DNA of 64,000 nucleotides from the NCBI GenBank assembly GCA_013205085.1, contig JABMLH010000011.1, positions 1 through 64,000 of the forward strand, written 5' to 3'. Origin of the DNA: Microbacteriaceae bacterium VKM Ac-2854 (lineage in GTDB: Bacteria; Actinomycetota; Actinomycetes; Actinomycetales; Microbacteriaceae). Under the pieces are notes generated by a model. It worked only from the letters and a program-made list of their open reading frames with translations. It ran no database searches and was not told where the DNA came from. Made by a program: the position numbers and the translations under genes. Shown here piece by piece: positions 7,540 to 16,452 of this stretch. How positions within the stretch are numbered: the first letter of the stretch is position 1; every line of letters begins with the position of its first letter.

Positions 7540-8717
7540 AGTTGAGGCCGCTCCAGGTAATGGCGTTGTGGCTCGGTACGGCGTGTGCCGGCGCGGCGGG
7601 GCTGTCGATCATCCTCGGGAGACGCGTCGTGCTTCCCCGCCCACCTCGTACCGTTCGCATCATTGGAATCGACGAACGACAGGTCCGCCTTGAACGTACC
7701 GCGGAGACTACACATCCGGGAACGTACGGCCTGTGGATTGATGAAGATGACGTCCACCTGCAGTTGGGACGCGTTCACGATGCCGAAACCGATGACGGCG
7801 TGGTCACAAGGGACATCCTGGCTCGAACCGGCGGCAACGCGACCTCGCAGCGAGGCCGGTTCACTGGTCACCTGTTCCACGGGCCGGGCTCGATCGGCGC
7901 TCCAGTCAACGAAGTACACATCCCCGTTCCGGGTGGCATCGCCCCAGCATGGCTGTTCCCTGCCGCCAGCGATGCTGCAGGTGGCGTGTGGGCAATTCAT
8001 ATCCATGGGATTCGCACCTCGAGAATCACGGCCCTCCGGTCTGTACCTGCAGCGCTCGAGATGGGACTTCCCTCTCTCGTGGTCTCCTTCCGAGGCGACG
8101 GCGACGGACCCACTGTGCCGAGAGGCGCTTCGTCTCTCGGCACGAGTGAATGGGAAGACGTTGATGCGGCCATCGCGTATGCAGTAGATCATGGCGCCAG
8201 CGGAGTTCTTCTTTTCGGATGGTCCTTGGGAGGAGGGGTCGCCCTGCAGCTCACGGAGTTGTCCAAGTTCCGCAGCCACATCGTCGGACTCATCCTGGTG
8301 GCGCCCACTACCGACTGGCGCGCGATCATCGCCGCCGGGGCGCAACGCAGCGGGTTGCCAGCACAGGCCGGCTGGCTCGCAACGGCCGCGCTCTCAGATC
8401 GAGTGTTGAGCAAGCTCGTCGGCGCTGTCGAACCCATCGATTTCGATCGACTTGACTGGTGCTCGTCTGACCGACTTCGCGTTCCAGCCCTAGTTCTGCA
8501 CTCAACGGGCGATCGCGATGTGCCATTTGCGATCAGTCAACGGTTTGCGGACGCGAACCCGAATGTCCAGCTGTCCGAGCTGGTCAGTGCGCCCCACGGG
8601 TGGGAGTTCAACACCGACCCCCAAAACTTCAATCGAACGATTCGCGCCTGGTATGAGAGCCTCAACCTCGGTCACCGGTGCGCGCAACCGGCCCCGACCG
8701 ACACTGTGCGTAATTAG
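7536..8717 (+). CDS. Membrane-anchored alpha/beta hydrolase
   Basis: 393 residues from ATG at 7536, which overlaps the previous stop. One N-terminal hydrophobic segment (VMALWLGTACAGAAGLSIIL) anchors it. Residues 150-360 form an alpha/beta hydrolase: HIHGIR (oxyanion region, about 155-160), nucleophile elbow GWSLGG (Ser about 230), STGDRDVP (Asp about 326-328) and SAPHGWEF (His about 354). The substrate is unknown. About 120 residues before the hydrolase core match no domain I know. As the last gene of the XRE-ImmA-membrane operon it is the probable effector, for instance hydrolysing a lipid or peptide signal. Confidence 0.75.
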   Translation: MKLRPLQVMALWLGTACAGAAGLSIILGRRVVLPRPPRTVRIIGIDERQVRLERTAETTHPGTYGLWIDEDDVHLQLGRVHDAETDDGVVTRDILARTGGNATSQRGRFTGHLFHGPGSIGAPVNEVHIPVPGGIAPAWLFPAASDAAGGVWAIHIHGIRTSRITALRSVPAALEMGLPSLVVSFRGDGDGPTVPRGASSLGTSEWEDVDAAIAYAVDHGASGVLLFGWSLGGGVALQLTELSKFRSHIVGLILVAPTTDWRAIIAAGAQRSGLPAQAGWLATAALSDRVLSKLVGAVEPIDFDRLDWCSSDRLRVPALVLHSTGDRDVPFAISQRFADANPNVQLSELVSAPHGWEFNTDPQNFNRTIRAWYESLNLGHRCAQPAPTDTVRN

Positions 8718-8754
8718 AACGCCGATGTACTGTTTATTGAGGTAGTGTCATCTC

Positions 8755-9075
8755 ATGCACGATGCTCTACACGGGGATCCCGAAGTACGCCCTGTGATCT
8801 CCGCCGATCCGGTGACACTCCTACTTTCACTTCCCCGATATCGCCTCGTGGCTGCACTGATCCACTCAGGACCAGCCACCTGCACCGAACTCGCCACCCG
8901 GCTCGCACTCAACGCCACCACAGTTCGTTCGCACCTCCGCGCCCTCGCAGGCGCAGGGCTCCTGAAAACATGGGTCCCCGTCGACAGCATCCGAAACTCG
9001 CGGGTGTACGCCGTCAACAGCAGCGCGCTGTCCTCCGCCTACCGGGCCGACCCGTTACGCCTAGCTGTCGTCTGA
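8755..9075 (+). CDS. Winged-helix (ArsR-like) regulator
   Basis: 106 residues. RLVAALIHSGPATCTELATR, then LALNATTVRSHLRALAGAGL and a short wing, form a compact ArsR/MarR-like winged helix with no sensor domain. A GAGG lies 11 bases before the ATG. The gene is convergent with the regulator at 9061-9447 and overlaps it by 15 bases. Between them they separate the XRE operon from the conjugation operon, so either could control transfer. No ligand-binding cysteines are seen. Confidence 0.7.
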   Translation: MHDALHGDPEVRPVISADPVTLLLSLPRYRLVAALIHSGPATCTELATRLALNATTVRSHLRALAGAGLLKTWVPVDSIRNSRVYAVNSSALSSAYRADPLRLAVV

Positions 9076-9447
9076 CGAATCCAGGGCCTCTGCAGCCCCG
9101 GGGCCTTCGAACAGATGGGTAAGCGGCATGTCCAGCATCGTTCGCAGCTTCGGCGCGTCCACGCGGTACCGCGGGGCGAGACCGCGGCGGTCTTGACCCT
9201 TCGGGATGTCGGAGATCACCACGCCGGCTTCCTCGAGCTTGTCGAGGTGTCGACGGACGGTGATCTCCTTCTTCTCAGGAACTGCGTCCCTGATGGGACC
9301 GAAGCGGGAGCCTGACTCCCTGTCTGCAGTGTGCAACAGGAACAGCAAGATTCGGTAGTTGATCGGGTCGCCGGTCACGTTTAGAGCCACTTTTACCTCG
9401 TCTGGAATCGAATCCCCGTCCGTAGGCCCTGGCATGCCGTCCATCAT
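9061..9447 (-). CDS. Winged-helix regulator next to the conjugation operon
   Basis: 128 residues. INYRILLFLLH, EITVRRHLDKLEEAGVVI and RGLAPRYRVD form a winged-helix domain of the ArsR/MarR fold. The short acidic N-terminus begins MMDGMPGPTDGD. It is transcribed away from the adhesin-sortase-T4SS operon, with 169 bases between its start and that of the adhesin gene, so it is well placed to repress the operon. It overlaps the convergent regulator at 8755-9075 by 15 bases. The role is inferred from position. Confidence 0.7.
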   Translation of the reverse strand: MMDGMPGPTDGDSIPDEVKVALNVTGDPINYRILLFLLHTADRESGSRFGPIRDAVPEKKEITVRRHLDKLEEAGVVISDIPKGQDRRGLAPRYRVDAPKLRTMLDMPLTHLFEGPGAAEALDSSDDS

Positions 9448-9616
9448 GACGCAGGCCCACCCGCGGCAGACCGGGGGGATGCATGCCGCCCCACTTTCAG
9501 TGATAGCAACAGTACATCCAGTGTTGCCTAAAGATCATCCATTGTTAGTATGGCGCGAGCGGGTCGATCGGCCCGCCTCGGAGCGGGCAGCGCCCGCATG
9601 TAAGAGATGAGCACTG
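9448..9616. promoter_or_regulatory. Divergent promoter region of the conjugation operon
   Basis: This gap separates the winged-helix regulator from the adhesin gene. An AT-richer stretch (about 9500-9552) should hold promoters for both directions. It is followed by GC-rich hairpins, including GCGGGC/GCCCGC at 9583-9597, just before the adhesin start. The hairpin could reduce translation of the long operon. Confidence 0.45.
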
Positions 9617-12600
9617 ATGAATCCATTGAGACGGGCGGACGCGCCCCCTCACGAGGAACGTCCGGGTGGCCGCGGTTCGCGGTTGAAGGGCTTCCTCACT
9701 TCGCCGCCTGGTGCGGCGCACCGTGGTCGGATGCCGATGCGGACTCGCCTGATCGCCGCCACGGTGGCGCTCGGTTGCGTGGTTGGTACTGCTGGCAGCT
9801 TCGGCGTGGTGTCCACGTTCGTGTCGGCCAGCTCTGCGCAGGCCGCGACGATGGGTCCCGGTGTGATCTGGGACGGCGACGGCGAAAGCCATCTGTCGGC
9901 GTACATCCAGCCGGATGGGTCCAAGACCATCTGTCTGCAGGTGAACGCGTCGATCCCGTGGTCGACCACCCCGGGCCCGTCGCTGAATGGTGACTGGAAC
10001 AGTTTGTCGCCGAACGTGATCGCGGGCATCAACGGGGTCCTCGCGGAGAACCAGGGCGTCGAGGACGGTTACACGTGGGCTGCGATCCAGGCTGCGGGCT
10101 GGGATGTCGCGGACCACGACAACTACCAGGCCAACGGCGGCGACGCCTACTACCTGGCCCGCGCGAACAGCGGCCAGGCGGCCGTTCAGGCGCTGAAGGA
10201 TCAGTTCGTCGCGCAGATGCTCGCCGGGCAGGCTGCAAGCGGCGGCACGGTCGATTTCGCATCCTCGCTGTCCTACACGATCGACCCGGCGACGTTGACC
10301 GGAACCGTCCGGTATGACGCGGACCGTGCGGTGGCCCCGGTCGTGCATCTGACGAACGCGACGTTCCAGGACACGGGAACCGCAGATCGGGTGATGTCGG
10401 CGGGGGAGACCCTGCCGATCAACGTGATCCCGAACGCGGACGCGACGTTCCAGGTATCCGCGACGTCGGATGAGGTGACCGAGCAGGGTCCGGAGGGTTA
10501 TGCCGGGAACATCACCACGTGGGCGCCCGGTGCACCGGGCGAGCAGTGGACCGGTGGCCCGGGCCAGAAGGTGTCCACGACGTACCGCACGGTCGCCGCG
10601 ACCAGCGCCAGCGACCCGATCCCGAACCTGTTCTCTCCGATCGCGTCGACCGAGGTGTCCACGCAGCGCGTCGACGCCGGTCAGCAGGCCACGGACAAGA
10701 TCCACGTCGGTGTTGCTGAGGGCTCCTCCGAGTGGCGCAAGCTCGGTGACGGCTCGTACGCACCGGTCACCTACTGGGTGAAGATGTTCGGCGCCTACGA
10801 CGAGATGCCGGCCACGACCGCGGACATCCCCGCGGGCGCCCCGGTGGCCGGCGAGACGTCGTTCGTCGCGAACGGTCCCGGCGACTACACGGTGTCGCTC
10901 CCGGTCCCGGCAGCGGGCTTCTACACGTTCGTGACCGGCGTTGACGCTTCGGCGCAGACCTCGCGGGTGCAGACCATGCTCCCGAAGGACTACTCGTGGC
11001 ACGACTCGTTCGCGCCCGTCCCGGAGACCTTCGTCTCCCCGTTCGACGTGAACGCCTCGAGCCTGGTCAAGGACAACGAGATCCCCGTCTCGGCTGACTC
11101 GATCGACACCCTCACGGTGAAGGACACCGGAGCGTGGCTGAAGAAGGACGGCAAGCTCGTCGCGGTCACCTTCAAGGGCACCGCGTTCTGGGTCGCCGGC
11201 ACCGGCGACGTCCCGGCTACCAAGCCGGACACCGCCACGGTGCTCACGACGTCGACCATCGTCGCGACCGGCCCGGGCACCTACACCTCCGACGCCGCCA
11301 CGGCGCCGGTCGGCTCGGCCGGACGCATCGTCTGGGTGTGGTCCACCGCCGACACGCTGTACAACAACAGCTGGGCGGACATCTGGAACTCGGCCGGCGA
11401 GGTCGTGGAGGTGACGACTCCGGACGTGCACACCAACGCCACCCCGTCCGTTCCTCTCACCGAGGGCGCGAAGGATGAGGCGATCGTCGACGGCGAGGTG
11501 CCCGCGGGCGCCACGGTCACGTTCGAGGCCTACAAGCAGTCCGGCGATAAGGCGACCTGCACGGTCGACAACCGCGTCTACGACGGCACCAACGAGCCGG
11601 TCGCGGTCACCGCGGGCGACAACGACAAGAAGTCGTACTGGTCCAAGGAGATCCGCTTCACCACGGTCGGCACCTACTACTGGGTCGAGACGCTGCGCAC
11701 GAAGACCGGCGCGGTCATCCACCGCGGCGAGTGCGGAGCACCGGGGGAGACCACCAAGGTCACCATCCCCGGCGTGACCACGCAGGCGCAGACCGACGTC
11801 GCCCTCACCGACGGCGCGACCGACGTCGCGATCGTCACCGGCGACACCCCGAAGGGCGCCTCGCTGATCTGGAAGGCGTACCAGGCCAAGCCGGCCGCGG
11901 ACGGCACCGTTTCCGACAAGGCCGTCTGCGACGCGTCGACCCTCGTGGCCGACACGACGAAGAACCCGGTCGCGGTCGACAAGGCGGGCAGCTACACCTC
12001 GCCCGTCGTCGTCGCCACCTACGCCGGCAAGCTCTACTGGATCGAGTCCCTGCTGTCCTACGACGGCAAGGTCCTCGTCTCCGGCAAGTGCGGCCTGCCG
12101 AACGAAACCACCGTCGTTCACCCGACGCCCAACGTCCACACCAACGCGACCCCCGCCGGCAACATCGGCGACGCGGTGAAGGACGAAGCGATCGTCGACG
12201 GCATGGTGCCCGAGGGCGCCACGATCACGTTCGAGGCGTACAAGCAGACCGGCGATGCCGCGAGCTGCACGACTGACAACCGCGTCTACGACGGCACCGG
12301 CAGCCCGGTGGCGACGACGCCCGGTCAGAACGACAACGTCTCGTACTGGTCCAGTGAGACCCACTTCACCGAAGCGGGCACCTACTACTGGGTCGAGACG
12401 CTGAGCACCAAGGACGGCGCGGTCATCCACCGCGGCGAGTGCGGCGCCCCCGGCGAGACGACCGTCGTCTCCAAGGAGAGCGTGCTGCCCCTCGGCCTGG
12501 CCGACACCGGCGACAACCCGGCCCCATGGATCGGCGGCGGCATCGCCGCCCTCGTCCTCGGACTCGGCGCCGTGATGGTTGCCCGCAAGCGCCGCGCCAC

Positions 12601-12634
12601 CGCGGTCGTGACCGGCGACACCACCCAGGAGTAA
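9617..12634 (+). CDS. Wall-anchored adhesin with thioester-like domain and LAxTG signal
   Basis: 1005 residues. A 38-residue leader precedes a signal peptide (MPMRTRLIAATVALG to SSAQA). Translation may instead start at 9731, although neither site has a clear ribosome binding site. The first mature domain has KTICLQV (Cys about 106) and, 52 residues later, IQAAGWD (Gln about 158), resembling the Cys and TQxA-type Gln pair of Gram-positive thioester adhesin domains. Three related repeats follow (starting near 604, 723 and 840), with motifs such as EAYKQ and YYWVETL. LADTGDNP near 961, a hydrophobic segment and RKRR form a class E sortase signal. The sortase gene lies 157 bases downstream. As first gene of the conjugation operon it probably promotes mating contact. 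Confidence 0.75.
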   Translation: MNPLRRADAPPHEERPGGRGSRLKGFLTSPPGAAHRGRMPMRTRLIAATVALGCVVGTAGSFGVVSTFVSASSAQAATMGPGVIWDGDGESHLSAYIQPDGSKTICLQVNASIPWSTTPGPSLNGDWNSLSPNVIAGINGVLAENQGVEDGYTWAAIQAAGWDVADHDNYQANGGDAYYLARANSGQAAVQALKDQFVAQMLAGQAASGGTVDFASSLSYTIDPATLTGTVRYDADRAVAPVVHLTNATFQDTGTADRVMSAGETLPINVIPNADATFQVSATSDEVTEQGPEGYAGNITTWAPGAPGEQWTGGPGQKVSTTYRTVAATSASDPIPNLFSPIASTEVSTQRVDAGQQATDKIHVGVAEGSSEWRKLGDGSYAPVTYWVKMFGAYDEMPATTADIPAGAPVAGETSFVANGPGDYTVSLPVPAAGFYTFVTGVDASAQTSRVQTMLPKDYSWHDSFAPVPETFVSPFDVNASSLVKDNEIPVSADSIDTLTVKDTGAWLKKDGKLVAVTFKGTAFWVAGTGDVPATKPDTATVLTTSTIVATGPGTYTSDAATAPVGSAGRIVWVWSTADTLYNNSWADIWNSAGEVVEVTTPDVHTNATPSVPLTEGAKDEAIVDGEVPAGATVTFEAYKQSGDKATCTVDNRVYDGTNEPVAVTAGDNDKKSYWSKEIRFTTVGTYYWVETLRTKTGAVIHRGECGAPGETTKVTIPGVTTQAQTDVALTDGATDVAIVTGDTPKGASLIWKAYQAKPAADGTVSDKAVCDASTLVADTTKNPVAVDKAGSYTSPVVVATYAGKLYWIESLLSYDGKVLVSGKCGLPNETTVVHPTPNVHTNATPAGNIGDAVKDEAIVDGMVPEGATITFEAYKQTGDAASCTTDNRVYDGTGSPVATTPGQNDNVSYWSSETHFTEAGTYYWVETLSTKDGAVIHRGECGAPGETTVVSKESVLPLGLADTGDNPAPWIGGGIAALVLGLGAVMVARKRRATAVVTGDTTQE

Positions 12635-12791
12635 CCCTCCCGGTCTGCCGCGCAGCCACCGCCCACGAAGCGGCCTGCGCGGCAGACCACCCCTCACGCC
12701 CGAGAGGCGTGCCGGCGGATGCCGTTCCCCCAACGGCATCCGCCCGCAGACACCTCGGACACCACGTCAGACCCAGCTCAGGAAGATGATC

Positions 12792-13469
12792 ATGGCCACC
12801 ACCCCGAAGACGCCCTCCCGCCGCACGGTGCTCACCGCGCTCGGCGCTGGCGTCGCGCTCATCGGTGCCGGCGCGATCGCCTACCCGTTCGTGTGGCTCG
12901 AAGGTATTCAGAACGGCCTCACCCGGCAGAGTCAGCAGGACGCCGCGGCCGAGCAGACCTGGGGGAGCGCCCCGCAGATGCTCGTCGCGGCCGAGCCGGC
13001 CGCCGGGACCGACTTCGGCACCCTCTACGTGCCCCGCTTCGGCGCCGACTACGCCCGCATCATCCGCCAGGGCGTGGACCTCGCCACCGTCCTGGATCCC
13101 GGCCGCATCGGCCATTATCCCGGCACCGTCATGCCCGGCGGGATCGGCAACTTCTCGATCGCCGGCCACCGCAACGTGTCCGGAGCTCCGATGCACGACA
13201 TCGACAAGCTCGAGGCGGGCGACGTGATCTACGTCGCCACCGACGCCGGCTGGTTCACCTACCGCCACGTGTCCTCGCAGACGTTGCCGCCCACGGCCGT
13301 CGACGCGATCGCCCCGACCCCGTTCCACCCCGAGCAGGCGCCAACGTCCCGGTTCGCGACGCTGCAGTCCTGCACCGGCTTCGAATCCAGCGCGCGGATC
13401 CTCGCCCTCGCCGAGTTCGACACCTGGACCCCAACCGACCCCCGTACCCCCGCCGCCGCGGCCTCGTGA
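12792..13469 (+). CDS. Class E sortase
   Basis: 225 residues from ATG at 12792. AGGAAG lies six bases upstream, so I prefer this to the ATG at 12786. An N-terminal hydrophobic anchor follows SRRT. The sortase fold carries GHYPGT, IAGHRN (His about 126), LQSC (Cys about 194) and ARILALAEF (Arg about 202), giving the His-Cys-Arg catalytic set. The TLQSCTGF context differs slightly from the usual TLTTC-HP of this class. Class E enzymes cleave LAxTG, which is the motif in the protein encoded just upstream, so this looks like a dedicated sortase-substrate pair. Confidence 0.85.
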   Translation: MATTPKTPSRRTVLTALGAGVALIGAGAIAYPFVWLEGIQNGLTRQSQQDAAAEQTWGSAPQMLVAAEPAAGTDFGTLYVPRFGADYARIIRQGVDLATVLDPGRIGHYPGTVMPGGIGNFSIAGHRNVSGAPMHDIDKLEAGDVIYVATDAGWFTYRHVSSQTLPPTAVDAIAPTPFHPEQAPTSRFATLQSCTGFESSARILALAEFDTWTPTDPRTPAAAAS

Positions 13470-13563
13470 GCGGCGAGGAAGCGGATCCGGCCATGCCCCC
13501 GGCCGGATCCGCTCCCTGGCTTCTCACCCCACACAGCAACCCACTCACAGCACGAGGAACACG

Positions 13564-14718
13564 ATGACCGACACCGACACCCAGCCCGAGAACGCCGGCG
13601 GATTCCACGCCGGCACCCGCCGACGCTGGCCCCTGACACCCCGCACGACCGCGCTCATCGCCGCCGCCGTCCTCGTCGTCGCAGTCGGAGCGGGCGCCGG
13701 CATCGCAGCCGCGTCGGGAGCCAACGCCGACGCGACGGCCGCAGCGCACGCAGCCACCGCATCTGCTTCTGCCTCGGCCGCGGCAATCGAGCAGGCCGAG
13801 GCTCGGAAGAAGACCGATGAGGCCGCCGCGACACTCACCGCCGCCCGGACCGACGGGAAGACCCGATCGCTCGACGCCGCGAACCTCACCGCGGCCGCGG
13901 CCGGCGCCGTCGACGGCGCCGTGCTCGCTTCCGTCGACGCCGCCCGTACCGCGCTCGACCAGGCCGTGGCCGGCACCGACCGGCAGCAGATCGCCGTCAC
14001 GATGGGCGACGTCTGGAACCGCGAATCCGACGTCGCCAACCAGCTGCTCGCCCACGCGGACCTCACCCGCACGAACTCGCCCTATGCCGACGCCGACTCG
14101 GTGAACACGCTCACCGTCGCCCGAGAGGCCCTCGCCAACGCACTCGCCCAGAACAGCACCACCCTCGCCGACGCCGCGCGCACCGTCATCGACTGGATCG
14201 GCAAGACCGACCAGGCCAACGGCGCCGGCTACAACGCCGCCGTCGCCGCCGAAGCCGCCGCCTCGTCCAACTCGAGCAGCGACGACAGCGACAGCGGCTA
14301 CAGCGGGGGCAGCACCGGCAGCTCGAGCGGCGGATCCACCGGCGGCTCGAACTCGGGCTCGACCGGTAGCGCCGGAGGTTCCACAGGCGGATCCACCGGC
14401 GGCTCGTCGGGCGGCTCAAGCGGAGGCTCCACGGGTGGATCCAGCGGCGGCTCTGACGGGGGATCCAGCGGTGGCAGCAGCGGCGGTTCGTCGGGCGGGA
14501 GCGGCGGCGGAACGACCACGCCGACGTCGTCCTACTCGGTCGGGGAGACCGGTGGCGCGTACCCCGGCGACTGCGACGCGATCAACAGCGTGACCTTCAC
14601 CGAGCCCTCCTACATCGGCCCCAACACGTCCCTCATCGGCGCCGGCGGAACCGCCGGATGGAAGGTCACCTCCGTGAACGGCCTGACCGTCTCCATCCAG
14701 TACTACGCCTGCTACTGA
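13564..14718 (+). CDS. Membrane-anchored protein with Gly/Ser-rich linker
   Basis: 384 residues. One transmembrane helix (ALIAAAVLVVAVGAGAGIAAA, about 29-50) is followed by an Ala-rich helical region (60-230) likely to form a coiled coil. Then comes a Gly/Ser repeat of about 90 residues (units such as GGSTGGSSGGS), and a C-terminal domain of about 65 residues with two cysteines (PGDCDAIN and YYACY at the end) that may form a disulphide. The design, with a membrane anchor, stalk, flexible linker and small extracellular head, suits a surface component of the mating apparatus. Related proteins occur in actinobacterial T4SS operons. No enzymatic motif is seen. Confidence 0.65.
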   Translation: MTDTDTQPENAGGFHAGTRRRWPLTPRTTALIAAAVLVVAVGAGAGIAAASGANADATAAAHAATASASASAAAIEQAEARKKTDEAAATLTAARTDGKTRSLDAANLTAAAAGAVDGAVLASVDAARTALDQAVAGTDRQQIAVTMGDVWNRESDVANQLLAHADLTRTNSPYADADSVNTLTVAREALANALAQNSTTLADAARTVIDWIGKTDQANGAGYNAAVAAEAAASSNSSSDDSDSGYSGGSTGSSSGGSTGGSNSGSTGSAGGSTGGSTGGSSGGSSGGSTGGSSGGSDGGSSGGSSGGSSGGSGGGTTTPTSSYSVGETGGAYPGDCDAINSVTFTEPSYIGPNTSLIGAGGTAGWKVTSVNGLTVSIQYYACY

Positions 14719-14732
14719 GCCGGGACGAGCCC

Positions 14733-14864
14733 ATGTCGATCACTCGTCTCAGCGCCTGGACCGGGGTCGCGCTTGCCGCCACCGTCGCTCTCGTTCACGG
14801 CTTGCGGGCACTGCAGCGACGCGCGGACCAGGACGCGTTGCGCGAAGCGCTCGACGATTCCTGA
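14733..14864 (+). CDS. Small membrane protein
   Basis: 43 residues from ATG at 14733, preceded by GGGACGAG. One hydrophobic segment (WTGVALAATVALVHGL) is followed by a charged tail rich in Arg and Asp. It lies 14 bases after the linker protein gene in the same operon. Small single-span proteins of this kind are common in T4SS operons, but no family can be named. Confidence 0.5.
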   Translation: MSITRLSAWTGVALAATVALVHGLRALQRRADQDALREALDDS

Positions 14865-14919
14865 TCGTCCGGACCCGTCTCCCATCCGTTCCACCACCAC
14901 TAAAGAATCGAGATAGCTG

Positions 14920-15510
14920 ATGACCCTCATCGCGCGACGAACGCTTCCGCTGAGCATCGTCGACCGCTTCACCCGCCGCGGCCGCGAGACCGCCACCGTC
15001 GACGCCCACGCCGACGACACCGCCCCCATGCCGACCCTTCCCCCGCCGGCGTCGCTGATCGACTTTCCTCTCAACTTCAGCTGGCCGCGTCAAACGGATC
15101 AGCTGCAGCCGGAGGAGGCGGCGTGGACGATGACGGGTGACATGCTCGCCCTCGCGCAGCGGATCCGGCAGGCGCGCGGATTGACCGCGACGTCGGTGGT
15201 GCTGACGGCGATGGGGCTGTATCGACTGGACGTGCACCGGATCATCGCCGGGCACCCGACCGTGATCGGTCAGCTGAGCTTCACCGACCGCGGTGTGCTC
15301 ACCCGCGCCATCGCGTACACCGCCTTCCCGCAGGCACCGCACCACGTGCGCTCCGTGATGGCGTCGGCTCCGACGCTGGAATTCGCACTCGAACCGCCCA
15401 CTGACGAGGCAGAGGCAGGGGAAACCCTGGCCAGCTACCGCCAAGCCTTGCGGGACGTGACAGACGCCCTGCTCGCGTTCGAGATCTCACCCGAGGGAGA
15501 CGCCGCATGA
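14920..15510 (+). CDS. Hypothetical conjugation-operon protein
   Basis: 196 residues, no recognised family and no signal peptide or transmembrane segment. A basic, disordered N-terminus precedes a mostly helical C-terminal region (MLALAQRIRQARGL, VVLTAMGLYRLDVHRIIAGH, SYRQALRDVTDALLAFEI). It is likely cytoplasmic. The stop overlaps the start of the next gene (ATGA), so the two are probably translationally coupled. Confidence 0.6.
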   Translation: MTLIARRTLPLSIVDRFTRRGRETATVDAHADDTAPMPTLPPPASLIDFPLNFSWPRQTDQLQPEEAAWTMTGDMLALAQRIRQARGLTATSVVLTAMGLYRLDVHRIIAGHPTVIGQLSFTDRGVLTRAIAYTAFPQAPHHVRSVMASAPTLEFALEPPTDEAEAGETLASYRQALRDVTDALLAFEISPEGDAA

Positions 15511-16049
15511 CCGCGGTGATCGGAAGCCGCCACACAGGACCTGCGGCCGCAATCGACCCGAAGGGAAGCATGATGACCACCACGTCTCCCGCCTGGACCG
15601 TCCCCGCGATCGCCACGGCGATCGCGGCGCCGGCCGCGGCCGTGTCCACACCTGTCGGAGACGCCGACGACCGCTGGCAGCCGGCGAAGACCGCGCGGGA
15701 GCTGGAACAGCTCACTGACGCGTTCCACCTGATCACCACGAATGTCGCCGGCTACTCCGGCAGCTACTGGTCCGCCGTGAACCGTCTCGAAGCCGCCCGC
15801 CGCACCGCCAAGGGCGCCGCCCGCATCGCCCGCTACTCCGGGCCGCTACCCGCGCGGGAGCTGCGCACCATCGCCGACGTGCACGCCGGCCTGCAGGACG
15901 TCATCGTCGAGCTCGAGGCAGCGGCCTACGCACCCGCCCAGGCGACGCTGCGCGCCGCGCTGCTGCAGGACCTCGCCGACGCGGCCGCAGCGATCACGGC
16001 GCTGCAGCCGAGCGCGACTGCGTCGACGCTGACGGGAGCCGCAGCATGA
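15507..16049 (+). CDS. Hypothetical protein with AWTVPAI-type N-terminal segment
   Basis: 180 residues from the ATG overlapping the previous stop, or 159 from the ATG at 15570, which has a stronger ribosome binding site (AAGGGAAG). Just after the second start lies PAWTVPAIATAIAAPAAAVS. This closely resembles the export signal of the secreted-protein array at 46.8-60.4 kb but lacks the twin arginine. The rest is helical (ELEQLTDAFHLITTNV, LQDVIVELEAAAYAPAQ). It overlaps the next gene by four bases. It may be exported or membrane-associated. Function unknown. Confidence 0.6.
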   Translation: MTAVIGSRHTGPAAAIDPKGSMMTTTSPAWTVPAIATAIAAPAAAVSTPVGDADDRWQPAKTARELEQLTDAFHLITTNVAGYSGSYWSAVNRLEAARRTAKGAARIARYSGPLPARELRTIADVHAGLQDVIVELEAAAYAPAQATLRAALLQDLADAAAAITALQPSATASTLTGAAA

Positions 16050-16444
16050 GCGCCCTCAGCAGCGGCTTCGGCCACCTCGCAACGTCCGCTCGCCCGACTG
16101 CGGAGAGCGTCCTCAGCCGCTCCGACGTGATCGCGGGAGATCGTCGCCTCGATCGAGCACGCAGCGTGCTGCAGAAGGCGGAAATGCCCGCCGTACGCGA
16201 CACCGTCCTCCTCGGCCTCGCCGCCCTCGTCGCGTCGCTCGCGTACGGGCTGACCCTGCTCACGCAGGCGCTGCAGGTGCTGCCGAACGCAGCACCCGTG
16301 ACGGCCGCGGCCGCGTGGTACACGGCCGTCTACGGAGTCGTGATGCTGGCGTTCCTCGCCGGCGTCGTCGTGACGTGGACCTTCTGCGCGCTCCGGTACG
16401 GCGCCGCGCGACGCTCTCTCGAGCGCGCTGCCGGCCGCGCGTGA
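16046..16444 (+). CDS. Two-span membrane protein of the conjugation operon
   Basis: 132 residues. Two hydrophobic helices (VLLGLAALVASLAYGLTLLT and AVYGVVMLAFLAGVVVTWTF) lie in the second half, with a basic cytoplasmic end (RRSLERAAGRA). The first 50 residues are soluble. ATGA overlap with the preceding gene shows it belongs to the same operon. It may be a small channel or assembly subunit. No family assigned. Confidence 0.6.
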   Translation: MSALSSGFGHLATSARPTAESVLSRSDVIAGDRRLDRARSVLQKAEMPAVRDTVLLGLAALVASLAYGLTLLTQALQVLPNAAPVTAAAAWYTAVYGVVMLAFLAGVVVTWTFCALRYGAARRSLERAAGRA

Positions 16445-16452
16445 ACAGCTTC

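Noticed and set aside
9545-12739. Very long minus-strand open frame opposite the adhesin gene
   Set aside because: Its product is Arg/Gly-rich and featureless, while the plus strand encodes a clear signal peptide, repeats and a sorting motif. It is a high-GC shadow.
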